The notes beneath the pieces are model-generated. The model did not search any database. It saw only the letters and a program-made list of their open reading frames with translations, and had not been told where the DNA came from. Shown here one piece after another: positions 50,517 through 58,416 of a stretch of DNA of 64,000 nt (its first letter is position 1; each line of letters opens with the position of its first letter). Both the position numbers and the translations under genes were made by a program. The stretch is taken from the NCBI GenBank assembly GCA_964649815.1, contig CAZYQC010000011.1, forward strand, positions 7,996 to 71,995. The letters run 5' to 3'. The stretch is from G013214665 sp964649815 (GTDB lineage: Bacteria; Pseudomonadota; Alphaproteobacteria; Rhodobacterales; Rhodobacteraceae).

Positions 50517-51740
50517 ATGATCAAGACTTTGAAGGGTGCGGTCGCCGCACTCGCTCTGACGGCGACGTCTGCCCTTGCGGGCGACCTTGTCATCAACTTT
50601 GACGACCTCAACCCGGGCCCGAAGAAGGGCTTTGATGATGCTGTGGCGCAATTCCAAAAGGAAAACCCGGACATCAACGTGATCGTCAACAACAACGACC
50701 GCGAAGCGCACAAGACTGCGATCCGCAACTTTTTGACCGCTGACGCGCCTGACGTGACAAGCTGGTATCCCGGCAACCGCATGGCGCCTTTCGTGGATGC
50801 GGGCCTTTTCCAGCCGGTTGATGACGTTTGGGAAGAGAACGGATTCAACGAAGACCTCGCCGCGATCAAAGCCACGATGAGCCGTGATGGCAAAATCTGG
50901 GGTGTGCCATACAGCTATTATCAGTGGGGCATCTATTACCGCAAAGACATCTTTGACCTGCTTGAGCTGGAAGAGCCTCAGACATGGGACGAGCTGTTGG
51001 CAGCCTGTGGCAAGATGAAAGCCAACGGCGTGACGCCGTTCACGATTGGCACCAAGTTCCTGTGGACTGCGGCGGGTGTCTTTGACTACCTCAACCTGCG
51101 GACCAACGGTTATGACGTGCACAACGACCTGACCGCCGGCAAGATCAAGTACACCGACCCACGCATCGTGAAGACCTTTGAAAACTGGAAGGTCCTGATC
51201 GATGAATGTGGTTTCGTCGACAACCACGCCTCGATGTCCTGGCAGGACGCCATCGCGCCTTTCGCCAATGGCGACGCGGCGATGTATGTGATGGGCAACT
51301 TCTCGGTTGATGGCTACAAAAACGCTGGTCTGACCGAAGACCAAATCGACTTTATGCCATTCCCGACAATCGATCCGGCCGTGCCATTGGCCGAAGAAGC
51401 GCCTGCGGACGCCTTCTTCATTCCAACAAATGCCAAGAATGTCGAAGACGCGAAAAAGTTCCTGGCCTTTGTGGCGCGCCCTGACGTTCAGACGCAGTGG
51501 AACAAGACAATCGGTCAATTGCCGATCAACGCCAAAGCCGAGATCTCTGACGACAAGTTCATTCAAGAAGGCTTTGCCCTGCTGAACTCTGCAACAGGTA
51601 TCGCGCAATTCTATGACCGTGACGCGCCTGCGGCGATGGCCAAGGCCGGCATGGAAGGCTTCCAAGAGTTCATGCTGGACCCATCCAAGATGATGGCCGT
51701 GCTTGAGCGTCTCGATCAAGTACAAGAAGAAGTGTACTAA
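50517..51740 (+). CDS. Sugar ABC transporter substrate-binding protein
   Basis: A 407-residue CUT1-type extracellular solute-binding protein. The signal peptide MIKTLKGAVAALALTATSAL ends in ALA just before GDLVINFDDL. Typical parts are RNFLTADAPDVTSWYPGNRM, GKIWGVPYSYYQWGIYYRKD and PQTWDELLAACGKMKANGV. It heads the operon and has a strong GGGAGGAAACC ribosome site. The neighbouring galactosidases suggest galactosides as ligands, but the binding specificity is not readable from sequence. Confidence 0.93.
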   Translation: MIKTLKGAVAALALTATSALAGDLVINFDDLNPGPKKGFDDAVAQFQKENPDINVIVNNNDREAHKTAIRNFLTADAPDVTSWYPGNRMAPFVDAGLFQPVDDVWEENGFNEDLAAIKATMSRDGKIWGVPYSYYQWGIYYRKDIFDLLELEEPQTWDELLAACGKMKANGVTPFTIGTKFLWTAAGVFDYLNLRTNGYDVHNDLTAGKIKYTDPRIVKTFENWKVLIDECGFVDNHASMSWQDAIAPFANGDAAMYVMGNFSVDGYKNAGLTEDQIDFMPFPTIDPAVPLAEEAPADAFFIPTNAKNVEDAKKFLAFVARPDVQTQWNKTIGQLPINAKAEISDDKFIQEGFALLNSATGIAQFYDRDAPAAMAKAGMEGFQEFMLDPSKMMAVLERLDQVQEEVY

Positions 51741-51752
51741 TACCAATGAGTT

Positions 51753-51773
51753 AGGGCGGGATTGTCCCGCCCT
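51753..51773 (+). terminator. Hairpin after the binding-protein gene
   Basis: A perfect 9-bp stem (AGGGCGGGA / TCCCGCCCT) with a 3-base loop lies 12 bp after the stop. A second, smaller stem (GCGGAG / CTCCGC) follows at 51782-51799. Such structures commonly stabilise binding-protein mRNA and reduce transcription of the permease genes. Confidence 0.65.
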
Positions 51774-51856
51774 TACTCTCTGCGGAGCGTGGCCTCCGCC
51801 CGGCGCGGGCCATCCCGCCATTTTCATAGTTTTTAGCGCTGATCGCGAGGTCGCTT

Positions 51857-52846
51857 ATGTCCGACGTAACGCATGTATCCGCACCAGATGACCGCAGCTG
51901 GCTGAGACGCAACAAGCTCGCCGTTGCCCCTTGGATTTTCCTGATCCCCGCACTGGTCTTTTTCGCCATCTATGTGGTGATCCCGATTTTCGAAAGCCTC
52001 TGGCTGAGCCTTTACGAATGGAACGGTCTCTACACTGCTGACGGGCAATCGACCGCAACCTGGGTCGGTTTCGATAACTACGTCAAATTGTGGGATGACC
52101 CGAATTTCTGGGTCTCACTGCGCAACAACCTCGCCTGGCTGATCCTCTATATGCTCGCCGTTCCAGCGGGGCTGTTTATCGCGTTGTTCCTGAACCAGAC
52201 TGTCACGGGCATGCGCTTTTATAAGTCCATGTTTTTCTTTCCATTTGTCATCTCGCAGGTGGTCGTGGGCCTGATCTTTGGCTGGTTTTACAACCCGGAT
52301 TTTGGCGTTGTCGGAACGATCTGGAAATGGGCCTTCTGCGAAGAAACCGTAAACATCCTGGGCAACGCGACCTTCAAATGCTCGCGCCCTGTGCCCGACA
52401 TCCTTTCCAGCCCGGAATGGGCCACCTACGGCATCATCGCCGCAGGCCTCTGGCCGCAGATCGCCTATTGCATGATCCTCTACCTCACCGGGCTCAACAA
52501 CGTGGCCGCCGACCAGATCGAGGCCGCGCGCCTTGACGGTGCAAAAGGGTGGCGGATGCTGTGGTTTGTGGTCATCCCGCAGCTGCGCCCGGCGACATTC
52601 ATTGCGGTCGTCGTGACAGTCATCGGCGCTTTGCGCTCGTTCGACATGATCGCGATCATGACCCAGGGCGGCCCCTTCGGCTCGACCAACGTTTTGGCGC
52701 ATTACATGTACGAGGTCGCGATCTCGGAATATGGCGAACGCTACGGATACGGATCTGCCGTGGCTTCCGTCCTCTTTGCCATCATGCTCGTCTACATCAG
52801 CTATTTCCTGTGGCGGATGTACCAGGATGAAAAGGACAGCCGCTGA
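51857..52846 (+). CDS. Sugar ABC transporter permease (MalF-like)
   Basis: A 329-residue permease with about six transmembrane helices, beginning with WIFLIPALVFFAIYVVIPIF. The EAA motif AARLDGAKGWRMLWFVVIPQ is visible. It forms the transport channel with the next gene. Its TGA overlaps the ATG of the second permease (TGATG), so the two subunits are co-translated. Confidence 0.93.
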   Translation: MSDVTHVSAPDDRSWLRRNKLAVAPWIFLIPALVFFAIYVVIPIFESLWLSLYEWNGLYTADGQSTATWVGFDNYVKLWDDPNFWVSLRNNLAWLILYMLAVPAGLFIALFLNQTVTGMRFYKSMFFFPFVISQVVVGLIFGWFYNPDFGVVGTIWKWAFCEETVNILGNATFKCSRPVPDILSSPEWATYGIIAAGLWPQIAYCMILYLTGLNNVAADQIEAARLDGAKGWRMLWFVVIPQLRPATFIAVVVTVIGALRSFDMIAIMTQGGPFGSTNVLAHYMYEVAISEYGERYGYGSAVASVLFAIMLVYISYFLWRMYQDEKDSR

Positions 52847-53694
52847 TGTTTCCCCGTCCGATCGAGAAATCCGGCCCCGGTGCGCAGTTCGCCTATCAGG
52901 CCTTTTTGCCCGTCGCTTTGATCCTCTGGCTGTTGCCTCTGCTCGCGATTTTCCTCACGTCGATCCGTTCGGCGCAAGACATCAACTCGGGCAATGTCTT
53001 TGGATGGCCCTCGCAATTCAAGATGCTGGAGAATTACACGGCGGTCTTCACCCAATCCGAGGCGGCGCAATACATGCTGAACTCGGTGCTGATCACGGTG
53101 CCAACGGTGGCGATTTCCGTGGCCCTTGCCTGTTTGGCTGGCTACGCGCTCGCCATCTACCGGTTCCGTGTGGCTGTGCCGCTCTTCTTCCTCTTCGTTG
53201 CGGGCAACTTTATCCCGTTCCAGATCCTGATGGTGCCGGTGCGTGATATGTCCGTTCAAACGGGTCTCTACGACACCATTGCCGGTCAGTTTCTGTTTCA
53301 CGCCGCCTTCCAAACCGGGTTCTGCACGCTCTTTATGCGCAATTTCATCAAGGCCTTGCCCTTTGATCTGATCGAAAGCGCCCGCATCGAAGGCGTCGCG
53401 GAATGGAAGATCTTCTGGTACGTTGTCTTGCCGCTTGTGCGCCCCGCCATCGCAGCCCTCGCGGTGCTGATCTTCACCTTCGTCTGGAACGATTTCTTTT
53501 GGGCCAACGTGCTGACCCAAGGCGAATCCGCCAAGCCGATCACGGCAGGCGTGCGGGCCTTGAACGGGCAATTCGTCAACAATTGGCACTTGGTGTCGGC
53601 GGCCTCCTTGCTGGCTGCGGTGCCGCCTGTGTTCATGTTTTTCCTGATGCAGCGGCATTTTATCGCCGGATTGACTTTGGGGGCTGTGAAATGA
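52846..53694 (+). CDS. Sugar ABC transporter permease (MalG-like)
   Basis: A 282-residue permease with six hydrophobic helices. The EAA motif SARIEGVAEWKIFWYVVLPL is present, with a typical MalG-like end (FFLMQRHFIAGLTLGAVK). It pairs with the preceding permease. Its stop codon overlaps an ATG that opens a 61-codon frame leading to the alpha-galactosidase gene. Confidence 0.93.
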   Translation: MFPRPIEKSGPGAQFAYQAFLPVALILWLLPLLAIFLTSIRSAQDINSGNVFGWPSQFKMLENYTAVFTQSEAAQYMLNSVLITVPTVAISVALACLAGYALAIYRFRVAVPLFFLFVAGNFIPFQILMVPVRDMSVQTGLYDTIAGQFLFHAAFQTGFCTLFMRNFIKALPFDLIESARIEGVAEWKIFWYVVLPLVRPAIAALAVLIFTFVWNDFFWANVLTQGESAKPITAGVRALNGQFVNNWHLVSAASLLAAVPPVFMFFLMQRHFIAGLTLGAVK

Positions 53695-53876
53695 TCCGCC
53701 AAATGTTTGCTTGGATTTTCGGCATCAAAGCGCATCCAGACGTGTCATTCGCGCGCGCGGCGCACCCTCGCGACTTTCCGTCTGGACAGGCCCGCCAGAT
53801 AGCGCTAACGCGGCCTCAGTCCCCGGCGCATATTGCGAACGGGCACCCCCCCAAACTATTGGATTTCGGCCGATGA
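53691..53876 (+). CDS. Possible 61-codon bridging ORF
   Basis: A small open frame fills the gap between the second permease and the GH4 gene. It starts at an ATG inside the permease stop (ATGA) and ends at a TGA inside the GH4 start (ATGA). The peptide begins MIRQMFAWIFGIKAHPDVSF and resembles nothing I know. It might be translated to keep ribosomes coupled across the gap, or might be chance. Confidence 0.3.
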   Translation: MIRQMFAWIFGIKAHPDVSFARAAHPRDFPSGQARQIALTRPQSPAHIANGHPPKLLDFGR

Positions 53877-55225
53877 CAAAGATCACCTTTATTGGTGCCG
53901 GCAGCACCATATTCATGAAGAACATCATCGGGGATGCGCTGCATTACCCCGCGCTCTCAGACGCCACAATCGCGCTGATGGACATCGATCAGACGCGCCT
54001 GGCCGAAAGCGAGCTGGTGGCGAAAAAGCTGGTCGCCTCCCAAGGCGCCGCGGCCCAGGTCGAGACATTCACCCAGCAACGCGCCGCCCTCGACGGTGCC
54101 GATTTCGTCGTCGTCGCCTTTCAGATCGGCGGCTACAAGCCCTGCACCCTGACCGACTTTGACATTCCCAAACGCTATGGCCTGCGCCAAACGATCGCTG
54201 ACACGCTGGGCGTGGGGGGCATCATGCGGGGCCTGCGGACCGTGCCGCATCTGTGGTCAATTTGCGAAGACATGCGCGCGGTCTGCCCGGATGCGCTGAT
54301 GCTGCAATACGTCAATCCAATGGCGATCAACACCTGGGCAATCACCGCGCAATATCCCGATATTAAACAGGTGGGCCTGTGCCATTCCGTGCAAGGCACC
54401 GCCGAAGAGCTCGCCCGCGACTTGGGCATTCCGGTCTCTGACCTGCGGTACCGCGCAGGTGGCATCAATCACATGGCCTTCTATCTCGATCTCGAGATGC
54501 GCACAGACACGGGCTGGCGCGACGCCTATCCGGCCCTGCAACACGGCTATCGCGAAGGGCGCTTCCCCACAGCAACCGGCGCCAACCCCCGCTGCCCCAA
54601 CCACGTCCGCTACGAAGTGATGAAGCACTTCGGATATTTCGTGACCGAAAGCTCTGAACATTTTGCCGAATATACACCCTGGTTCATCAAATCAGGCCGG
54701 CCCGATCTGATCCAACGCTTCGGCATCCCGCTCGACGAATATCCGACCCGCTGCGAAGAACAGATTGCAGAGTGGAGAGACCAAGCGCAAAGCCTCAAAA
54801 CCGCCGCGCGGATCGACCATGACAAAAGCCACGAATACGCTGCCACCATCATGAATTCGGTCGTCACCGGCACGCCATCGGTCATCTATGGCAACGTCGC
54901 CAACCACGGCCTGATCCCGCAATTGCCCCAAGGCTGCGCCGTCGAAACCCCGTGCCTCGTCGACGGCAAAGGCATCCAGCCAACCGCCGTGACCGACATC
55001 CCGCCTCAGTTGATTGCGATGATGCGCACGAATGTAAACGTCCAAGAGCTCACCGTGCACGCCTTGCTCAACCAAGACCGCGAGGCGATCCACCACGCCG
55101 CGATGCTTGATCCACATACAGCAGCCGAGCTGGACCTCGACCAGATCCGCAATCTGACCAACGATCTGATCACCGCACATGGCGATTGGATGCCCGCTTG
55201 GTTGCGCACGGACAAAGCCGCATGA
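53873..55225 (+). CDS. GH4 alpha-galactosidase (NAD- and metal-dependent)
   Basis: A 450-residue GH4 enzyme. The NAD-binding motif is N-terminal (ITFIGAGSTIFMKNIIGDAL). The metal-binding cysteine lies in VGLCHSVQGT, the histidine in GGINHMAFY, and the YVNPMAINTWA segment is typical of the MelA-like branch. Length matches MelA (about 450). The enzyme would hydrolyse alpha-galactosides in the cytoplasm after uptake; alpha-glucosidase activity cannot be excluded. The context of galactose-specific genes favours galactoside. I use the ATG at 53873; the longer frame has no family-like residues. Confidence 0.9.
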   Translation: MTKITFIGAGSTIFMKNIIGDALHYPALSDATIALMDIDQTRLAESELVAKKLVASQGAAAQVETFTQQRAALDGADFVVVAFQIGGYKPCTLTDFDIPKRYGLRQTIADTLGVGGIMRGLRTVPHLWSICEDMRAVCPDALMLQYVNPMAINTWAITAQYPDIKQVGLCHSVQGTAEELARDLGIPVSDLRYRAGGINHMAFYLDLEMRTDTGWRDAYPALQHGYREGRFPTATGANPRCPNHVRYEVMKHFGYFVTESSEHFAEYTPWFIKSGRPDLIQRFGIPLDEYPTRCEEQIAEWRDQAQSLKTAARIDHDKSHEYAATIMNSVVTGTPSVIYGNVANHGLIPQLPQGCAVETPCLVDGKGIQPTAVTDIPPQLIAMMRTNVNVQELTVHALLNQDREAIHHAAMLDPHTAAELDLDQIRNLTNDLITAHGDWMPAWLRTDKAA

Positions 55226-55317
55226 CCGATCTGCTTCTTTTGGACCCAAATACTCCCGCCGGAGGCGTCCACACCGGCCCACAGCGGCTCCGCCCGCACA
55301 ATGAGCTTGCCCAATGA
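55222..55317 (+). CDS. Possible 31-codon bridging ORF containing repeat copy D
   Basis: A frame beginning MTDLLLLDPNTPAGGVHTGP starts inside the GH4 stop (ATGA) and ends inside the SDR start (ATGA). Most of it is encoded by a dispersed repeat. It could couple translation between the two enzymes, or be accidental. Confidence 0.25.
   Translation: MTDLLLLDPNTPAGGVHTGPQRLRPHNELAQ
55234..55270 (-). repeat. Dispersed repeat, copy D
   Basis: On the plus strand it starts CTTCTTTTGGACCCAAATAC and continues with a small CTCC-CGCC-GGAG hairpin. The first 23 bases match copy C near 63272 at 22 positions. It lies between the alpha-galactosidase and SDR genes. Confidence 0.7.
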
Positions 55318-56084
55318 ACACATTCGCAACCTTCCATGATCTCAAAGACGCCAGCGTCTTTATCACTGGCGGCGGCTCCGGCATCGGCGCCTCTTTGACC
55401 GAAGGCTTTCTCGCCCAAGGCGCCAAGGTCGCCTTTGTCCAACGCTCTGACGCCAGCGGGTTTTGCGATGAAATGGCAGAGAAATTCGGCGCCCGCCCGC
55501 TCTATCTGCCCTGTGACATCACCGATGTCACAGCACTCCAGGCCGCGATGGCCCAGGCCGCCGAAGCGCATGGGCCGATCACGCGGCTGGTGAACAACGC
55601 AGCCAATGACACACGTCACAAAACGCCCGACACCAGTGTCGAAGAGTGGGATTTGGGCCAGGCGGTCAATTTGCGCCCGCATTTCTTCACCGCTCAGGCC
55701 GCAGCGCCGGGGATGAAGGCCAATGGCTATGGCGCGATCGTCAATTTCTCCTCGATCAGCTACATGATGGGCAATGAGGGCTACCCAGGCTATGTGGCCG
55801 CCAAGGCCGGCATCACCGGGCTGACCCGTGGCTTGGCGCGCGAGCTGGGGCCAGATGGCATTCGGGTCAATGCGCTGATGCCGGGGTGGGTCTTGACCGA
55901 CCGGCAGATGGATCTCTGGGCGACGCCAGAAGGGCTCAAGGCGCATCTGGATCGCCAATGCCTGCCCGAACATCTCGCCCCGCGCGACATAGTCGAAGCG
56001 ACGCTTTTTCTGTCGTCCGAGGCAAGCCGGATGATGACCGGACAGGCCCTTGTGGTCGACGGTGGCGTGGTGGTGACGGGATGA
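55314..56084 (+). CDS. SDR dehydrogenase, probable D-galactose 1-dehydrogenase
   Basis: A 256-residue SDR. The cofactor motif VFITGGGSGIGASLTEGF is N-terminal, the NNAANDTRHKTPDTSVEEW segment resembles galactose and related sugar dehydrogenases, and the active site includes FSSISYMMGNEGYPGYVAAK (Ser, Tyr, Lys). Placed before KDGal kinase and aldolase genes, it would oxidise galactose to galactonolactone, the first step of the De Ley-Doudoroff route. Substrate is inferred from context. Its stop overlaps the kinase start (ATGA). Confidence 0.85.
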   Translation: MNTFATFHDLKDASVFITGGGSGIGASLTEGFLAQGAKVAFVQRSDASGFCDEMAEKFGARPLYLPCDITDVTALQAAMAQAAEAHGPITRLVNNAANDTRHKTPDTSVEEWDLGQAVNLRPHFFTAQAAAPGMKANGYGAIVNFSSISYMMGNEGYPGYVAAKAGITGLTRGLARELGPDGIRVNALMPGWVLTDRQMDLWATPEGLKAHLDRQCLPEHLAPRDIVEATLFLSSEASRMMTGQALVVDGGVVVTG

Positions 56085-56977
56085 CAAACGTGGCCTGGAT
56101 TGCGGTTGACTGGGGCACCTCGCGGTTGCGGGGCTGGGCCATGTCAGCGGACGATCAGGTCATCGAAGCCCGCAGCAGCGATGACGGTATGGCCGGGTTA
56201 AACCCCGCCGATTTCGCGCCGGTTCTGGTGCGCCTGATGGGCGATTTCCTCAGCCGCGAACGTATGCCCGTTGTGGCCTGTGGCATGCTGGGCGCGCGTC
56301 AGGGCTGGGCCGAGGCGGATTACGCCAGCGTGCCCTGCGCCCCGCCTCAGATCGGCGCAGCCACGCGCGTGCAAGACGCCGCGTTTGATGTCGCGATCCT
56401 GCCTGGGGTCAAACAACACAGCCCCGCCGATGTCATGCGTGGGGAAGAGACGCAAATCGCGGGCTTTTTGCGGGGGCATGGCGATTTTGACGGGGTGATC
56501 TGCTTGCCGGGGACGCATACGAAGTGGGTGCATATCTCTGCGGGGGAAATCGTGAGCTTTCGCACCGCGATGACGGGTGAGCTGTTTGGTGTTCTGAAAA
56601 ACCACAGCATTCTGCGTCATGCCCTCGGCCAGGGCTGGGACGAGGCCGCTTTTGCCGCAGGGCTGGACAGCAGCCTCTCCAAGCCAGAGGGTCTGGCCAC
56701 TCAGCTGTTTGGGCTGCGGGCCGAGAACCTTTTGCATGGCTTGGACGCAGCCGCCGCCACGGCCCGTCTTTCGGGCCTTTTGATTGGTGCCGAACTTGCC
56801 TCGATGAAGCCCTATTGGCTGGGTCAGCGCGTTGCCTTGATCGGGGCGCCCGCGCTCTGTGCGCGCTATGCAGCGGCACTCAAAACCCAAGGCGTTCCAA
56901 CCGAAACCGCCAATGGCGAAGACATGACATTGGCCGGGCTGATCGCGGCCCGCACACAAGGACGTATCGCTGCATGA
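56081..56977 (+). CDS. dgoK: 2-dehydro-3-deoxygalactonokinase
   Basis: A 298-residue kinase that phosphorylates 2-keto-3-deoxygalactonate. The N-terminal ATP-binding segment IAVDWGTSRLRGWAM and later CGMLGARQGWAEADYASVPC, LPGTHTKWVHISAGEIVSFR and TAMTGELFGVL are typical of DgoK. It is joined to both neighbours by ATGA overlaps. The start at 56081 is preferred to a longer frame because the conserved domain starts here. Confidence 0.94.
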   Translation: MTNVAWIAVDWGTSRLRGWAMSADDQVIEARSSDDGMAGLNPADFAPVLVRLMGDFLSRERMPVVACGMLGARQGWAEADYASVPCAPPQIGAATRVQDAAFDVAILPGVKQHSPADVMRGEETQIAGFLRGHGDFDGVICLPGTHTKWVHISAGEIVSFRTAMTGELFGVLKNHSILRHALGQGWDEAAFAAGLDSSLSKPEGLATQLFGLRAENLLHGLDAAAATARLSGLLIGAELASMKPYWLGQRVALIGAPALCARYAAALKTQGVPTETANGEDMTLAGLIAARTQGRIAA

Positions 56978-57573
56978 GCCGCCCAATCATTGCAATTTTG
57001 CGCGGCATCACGCCGAGTGAGGCCGGTGCCATCGCTCAGGAACTTGTGGCAGCGGGCATTGACCGCATCGAAGTTCCCCTGAACTCGCCCGAGCCCTATG
57101 ACAGTATCGCAGAGATGTTGGCCCAGGTTGGCGACGTCGCCCAGGTGGGGGCGGGCACAGTCCTAGAGGTGCCGCAGGTCGAAAGGCTGGCGTCAATTGG
57201 TGCGCATATGATCGTCTCACCGGACACGAATGCCACAGTGATTATGGCGACCAAAGCTTTGAATTTGCTTAGCTTTCCGGGGTGCTTTACGCCCACGGAG
57301 TGCTTTACGGCGCTGGCTGCGGGTGCCGATGGGCTCAAGCTCTTTCCGGCCTCGCATCTTGGTCCCTCCGGGTTGAAGGCCGTCAAAGCGGTGCTGCCGG
57401 CGGGGACGGAAACCTATGCCGTCGGCGGCGTGGGCGCCGAGGACTTTGGCACCTGGCGGGCGGCGGGTATCACCGGCTTTGGCATTGGCTCGGCGCTCTA
57501 TGCGCCGGGGATGACCGCAGGCGACGTCCGCAAACGTGCAGACGCGCTTGTTGCGGCGTGGGATGCGGAGTGA
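56974..57573 (+). CDS. dgoA: 2-dehydro-3-deoxy-6-phosphogalactonate aldolase
   Basis: A 199-residue class I aldolase of the KDPG/KDPGal family that gives pyruvate and glyceraldehyde-3-phosphate. The catalytic Glu is in RIEVPLNSPEPYDSI, and the Schiff-base Lys in GADGLKLFPASHLG. FPGCFTPTECFTAL and VGAGTVLEVPQV are also typical. It starts within the kinase stop (ATGA) and ends 3 bp before the lactonase gene. Confidence 0.94.
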   Translation: MSRPIIAILRGITPSEAGAIAQELVAAGIDRIEVPLNSPEPYDSIAEMLAQVGDVAQVGAGTVLEVPQVERLASIGAHMIVSPDTNATVIMATKALNLLSFPGCFTPTECFTALAAGADGLKLFPASHLGPSGLKAVKAVLPAGTETYAVGGVGAEDFGTWRAAGITGFGIGSALYAPGMTAGDVRKRADALVAAWDAE

Positions 57574-57576
57574 TCG

Positions 57577-58416
57577 ATGCCGGTTTTTTCTGACACAATC
57601 TGCCAATTGGGCGAGGGCCCGCTTTGGCATCCGACGCGGGCTCAGTTTTTCTGGTTCGACATTTTGGGCAAACGCCTGCTGACCAAAGTCGACGGTGACG
57701 AAAGCCATTGGCAATTCGACAGCCATTTCAGTGCTGCGGGCTGGGTCGATGTCGATACGCTCTTTCTGGCAAGCGAGCGTGCGTTTTGGACCTTTGACAT
57801 CCCCTCGGGCAAATTGACTGAACTGGCCGCATTGGAGGCTGATAATCCGATCACGCGGTCAAACGATGGGCGCGCTGACCCGTTTGGCGGCTTTTGGATC
57901 GGCACAATGGGCAAACAATCCGAGCCTCGGGCCGGGCGCATTTGGCGCTATTACAAGGGCGAGGTACGCGAACTGTTCAATGGGATCACCGTCAGCAACT
58001 CTATCTGCTTTAGCCCTGATGGCACGACGGCCTATTTTGCGGACACGCTGAACAGTCGGATCGATCAAGTGCGGCTAGACCCTAAGGACGGCTGGCCTGT
58101 TGGCGCGCCAACGCCTTTCGTGGATGTCAAAGCGGAACGGCTTTTCCCTGACGGGTCTGTTGTGGATGCCGAAGGCAATCTGTGGAACGCGCAATGGGGC
58201 GCTGCGCGGGTGGCCTGCTATGGCTGGGATGGCCAGTTGAAAGACACGATCGATTTCGCGGCGAAACAGATCTCTTGCCCCGCGTTTGGAGGGCCTGGAT
58301 TGGCGACGTTATACGCGACGTCTGCGGCGGTGGGCGTCGAAGGGCCTGAGGACGGGAAGACATTTTTCGCGACACCGGGCGTGACCGGTCAGGCAGAACA
58401 TCAGGTGCTTTTGTGA
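57577..58416 (+). CDS. SMP-30/gluconolactonase family, probable galactonolactonase
   Basis: A 279-residue six-bladed propeller protein. Metal-ligand segments are CQLGEGPLWHPT (Glu), the ADNPITRSNDGRADPFGGFW part, GITVSNSICFSPDG (Asn) and FPDGSVVDAEGNLWNAQWG (Asp). It likely opens the galactonolactone made by the dehydrogenase. It overlaps the beta-galactosidase start (GTGA). The family call is firm, the substrate is from context. Confidence 0.87.
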   Translation: MPVFSDTICQLGEGPLWHPTRAQFFWFDILGKRLLTKVDGDESHWQFDSHFSAAGWVDVDTLFLASERAFWTFDIPSGKLTELAALEADNPITRSNDGRADPFGGFWIGTMGKQSEPRAGRIWRYYKGEVRELFNGITVSNSICFSPDGTTAYFADTLNSRIDQVRLDPKDGWPVGAPTPFVDVKAERLFPDGSVVDAEGNLWNAQWGAARVACYGWDGQLKDTIDFAAKQISCPAFGGPGLATLYATSAAVGVEGPEDGKTFFATPGVTGQAEHQVLL

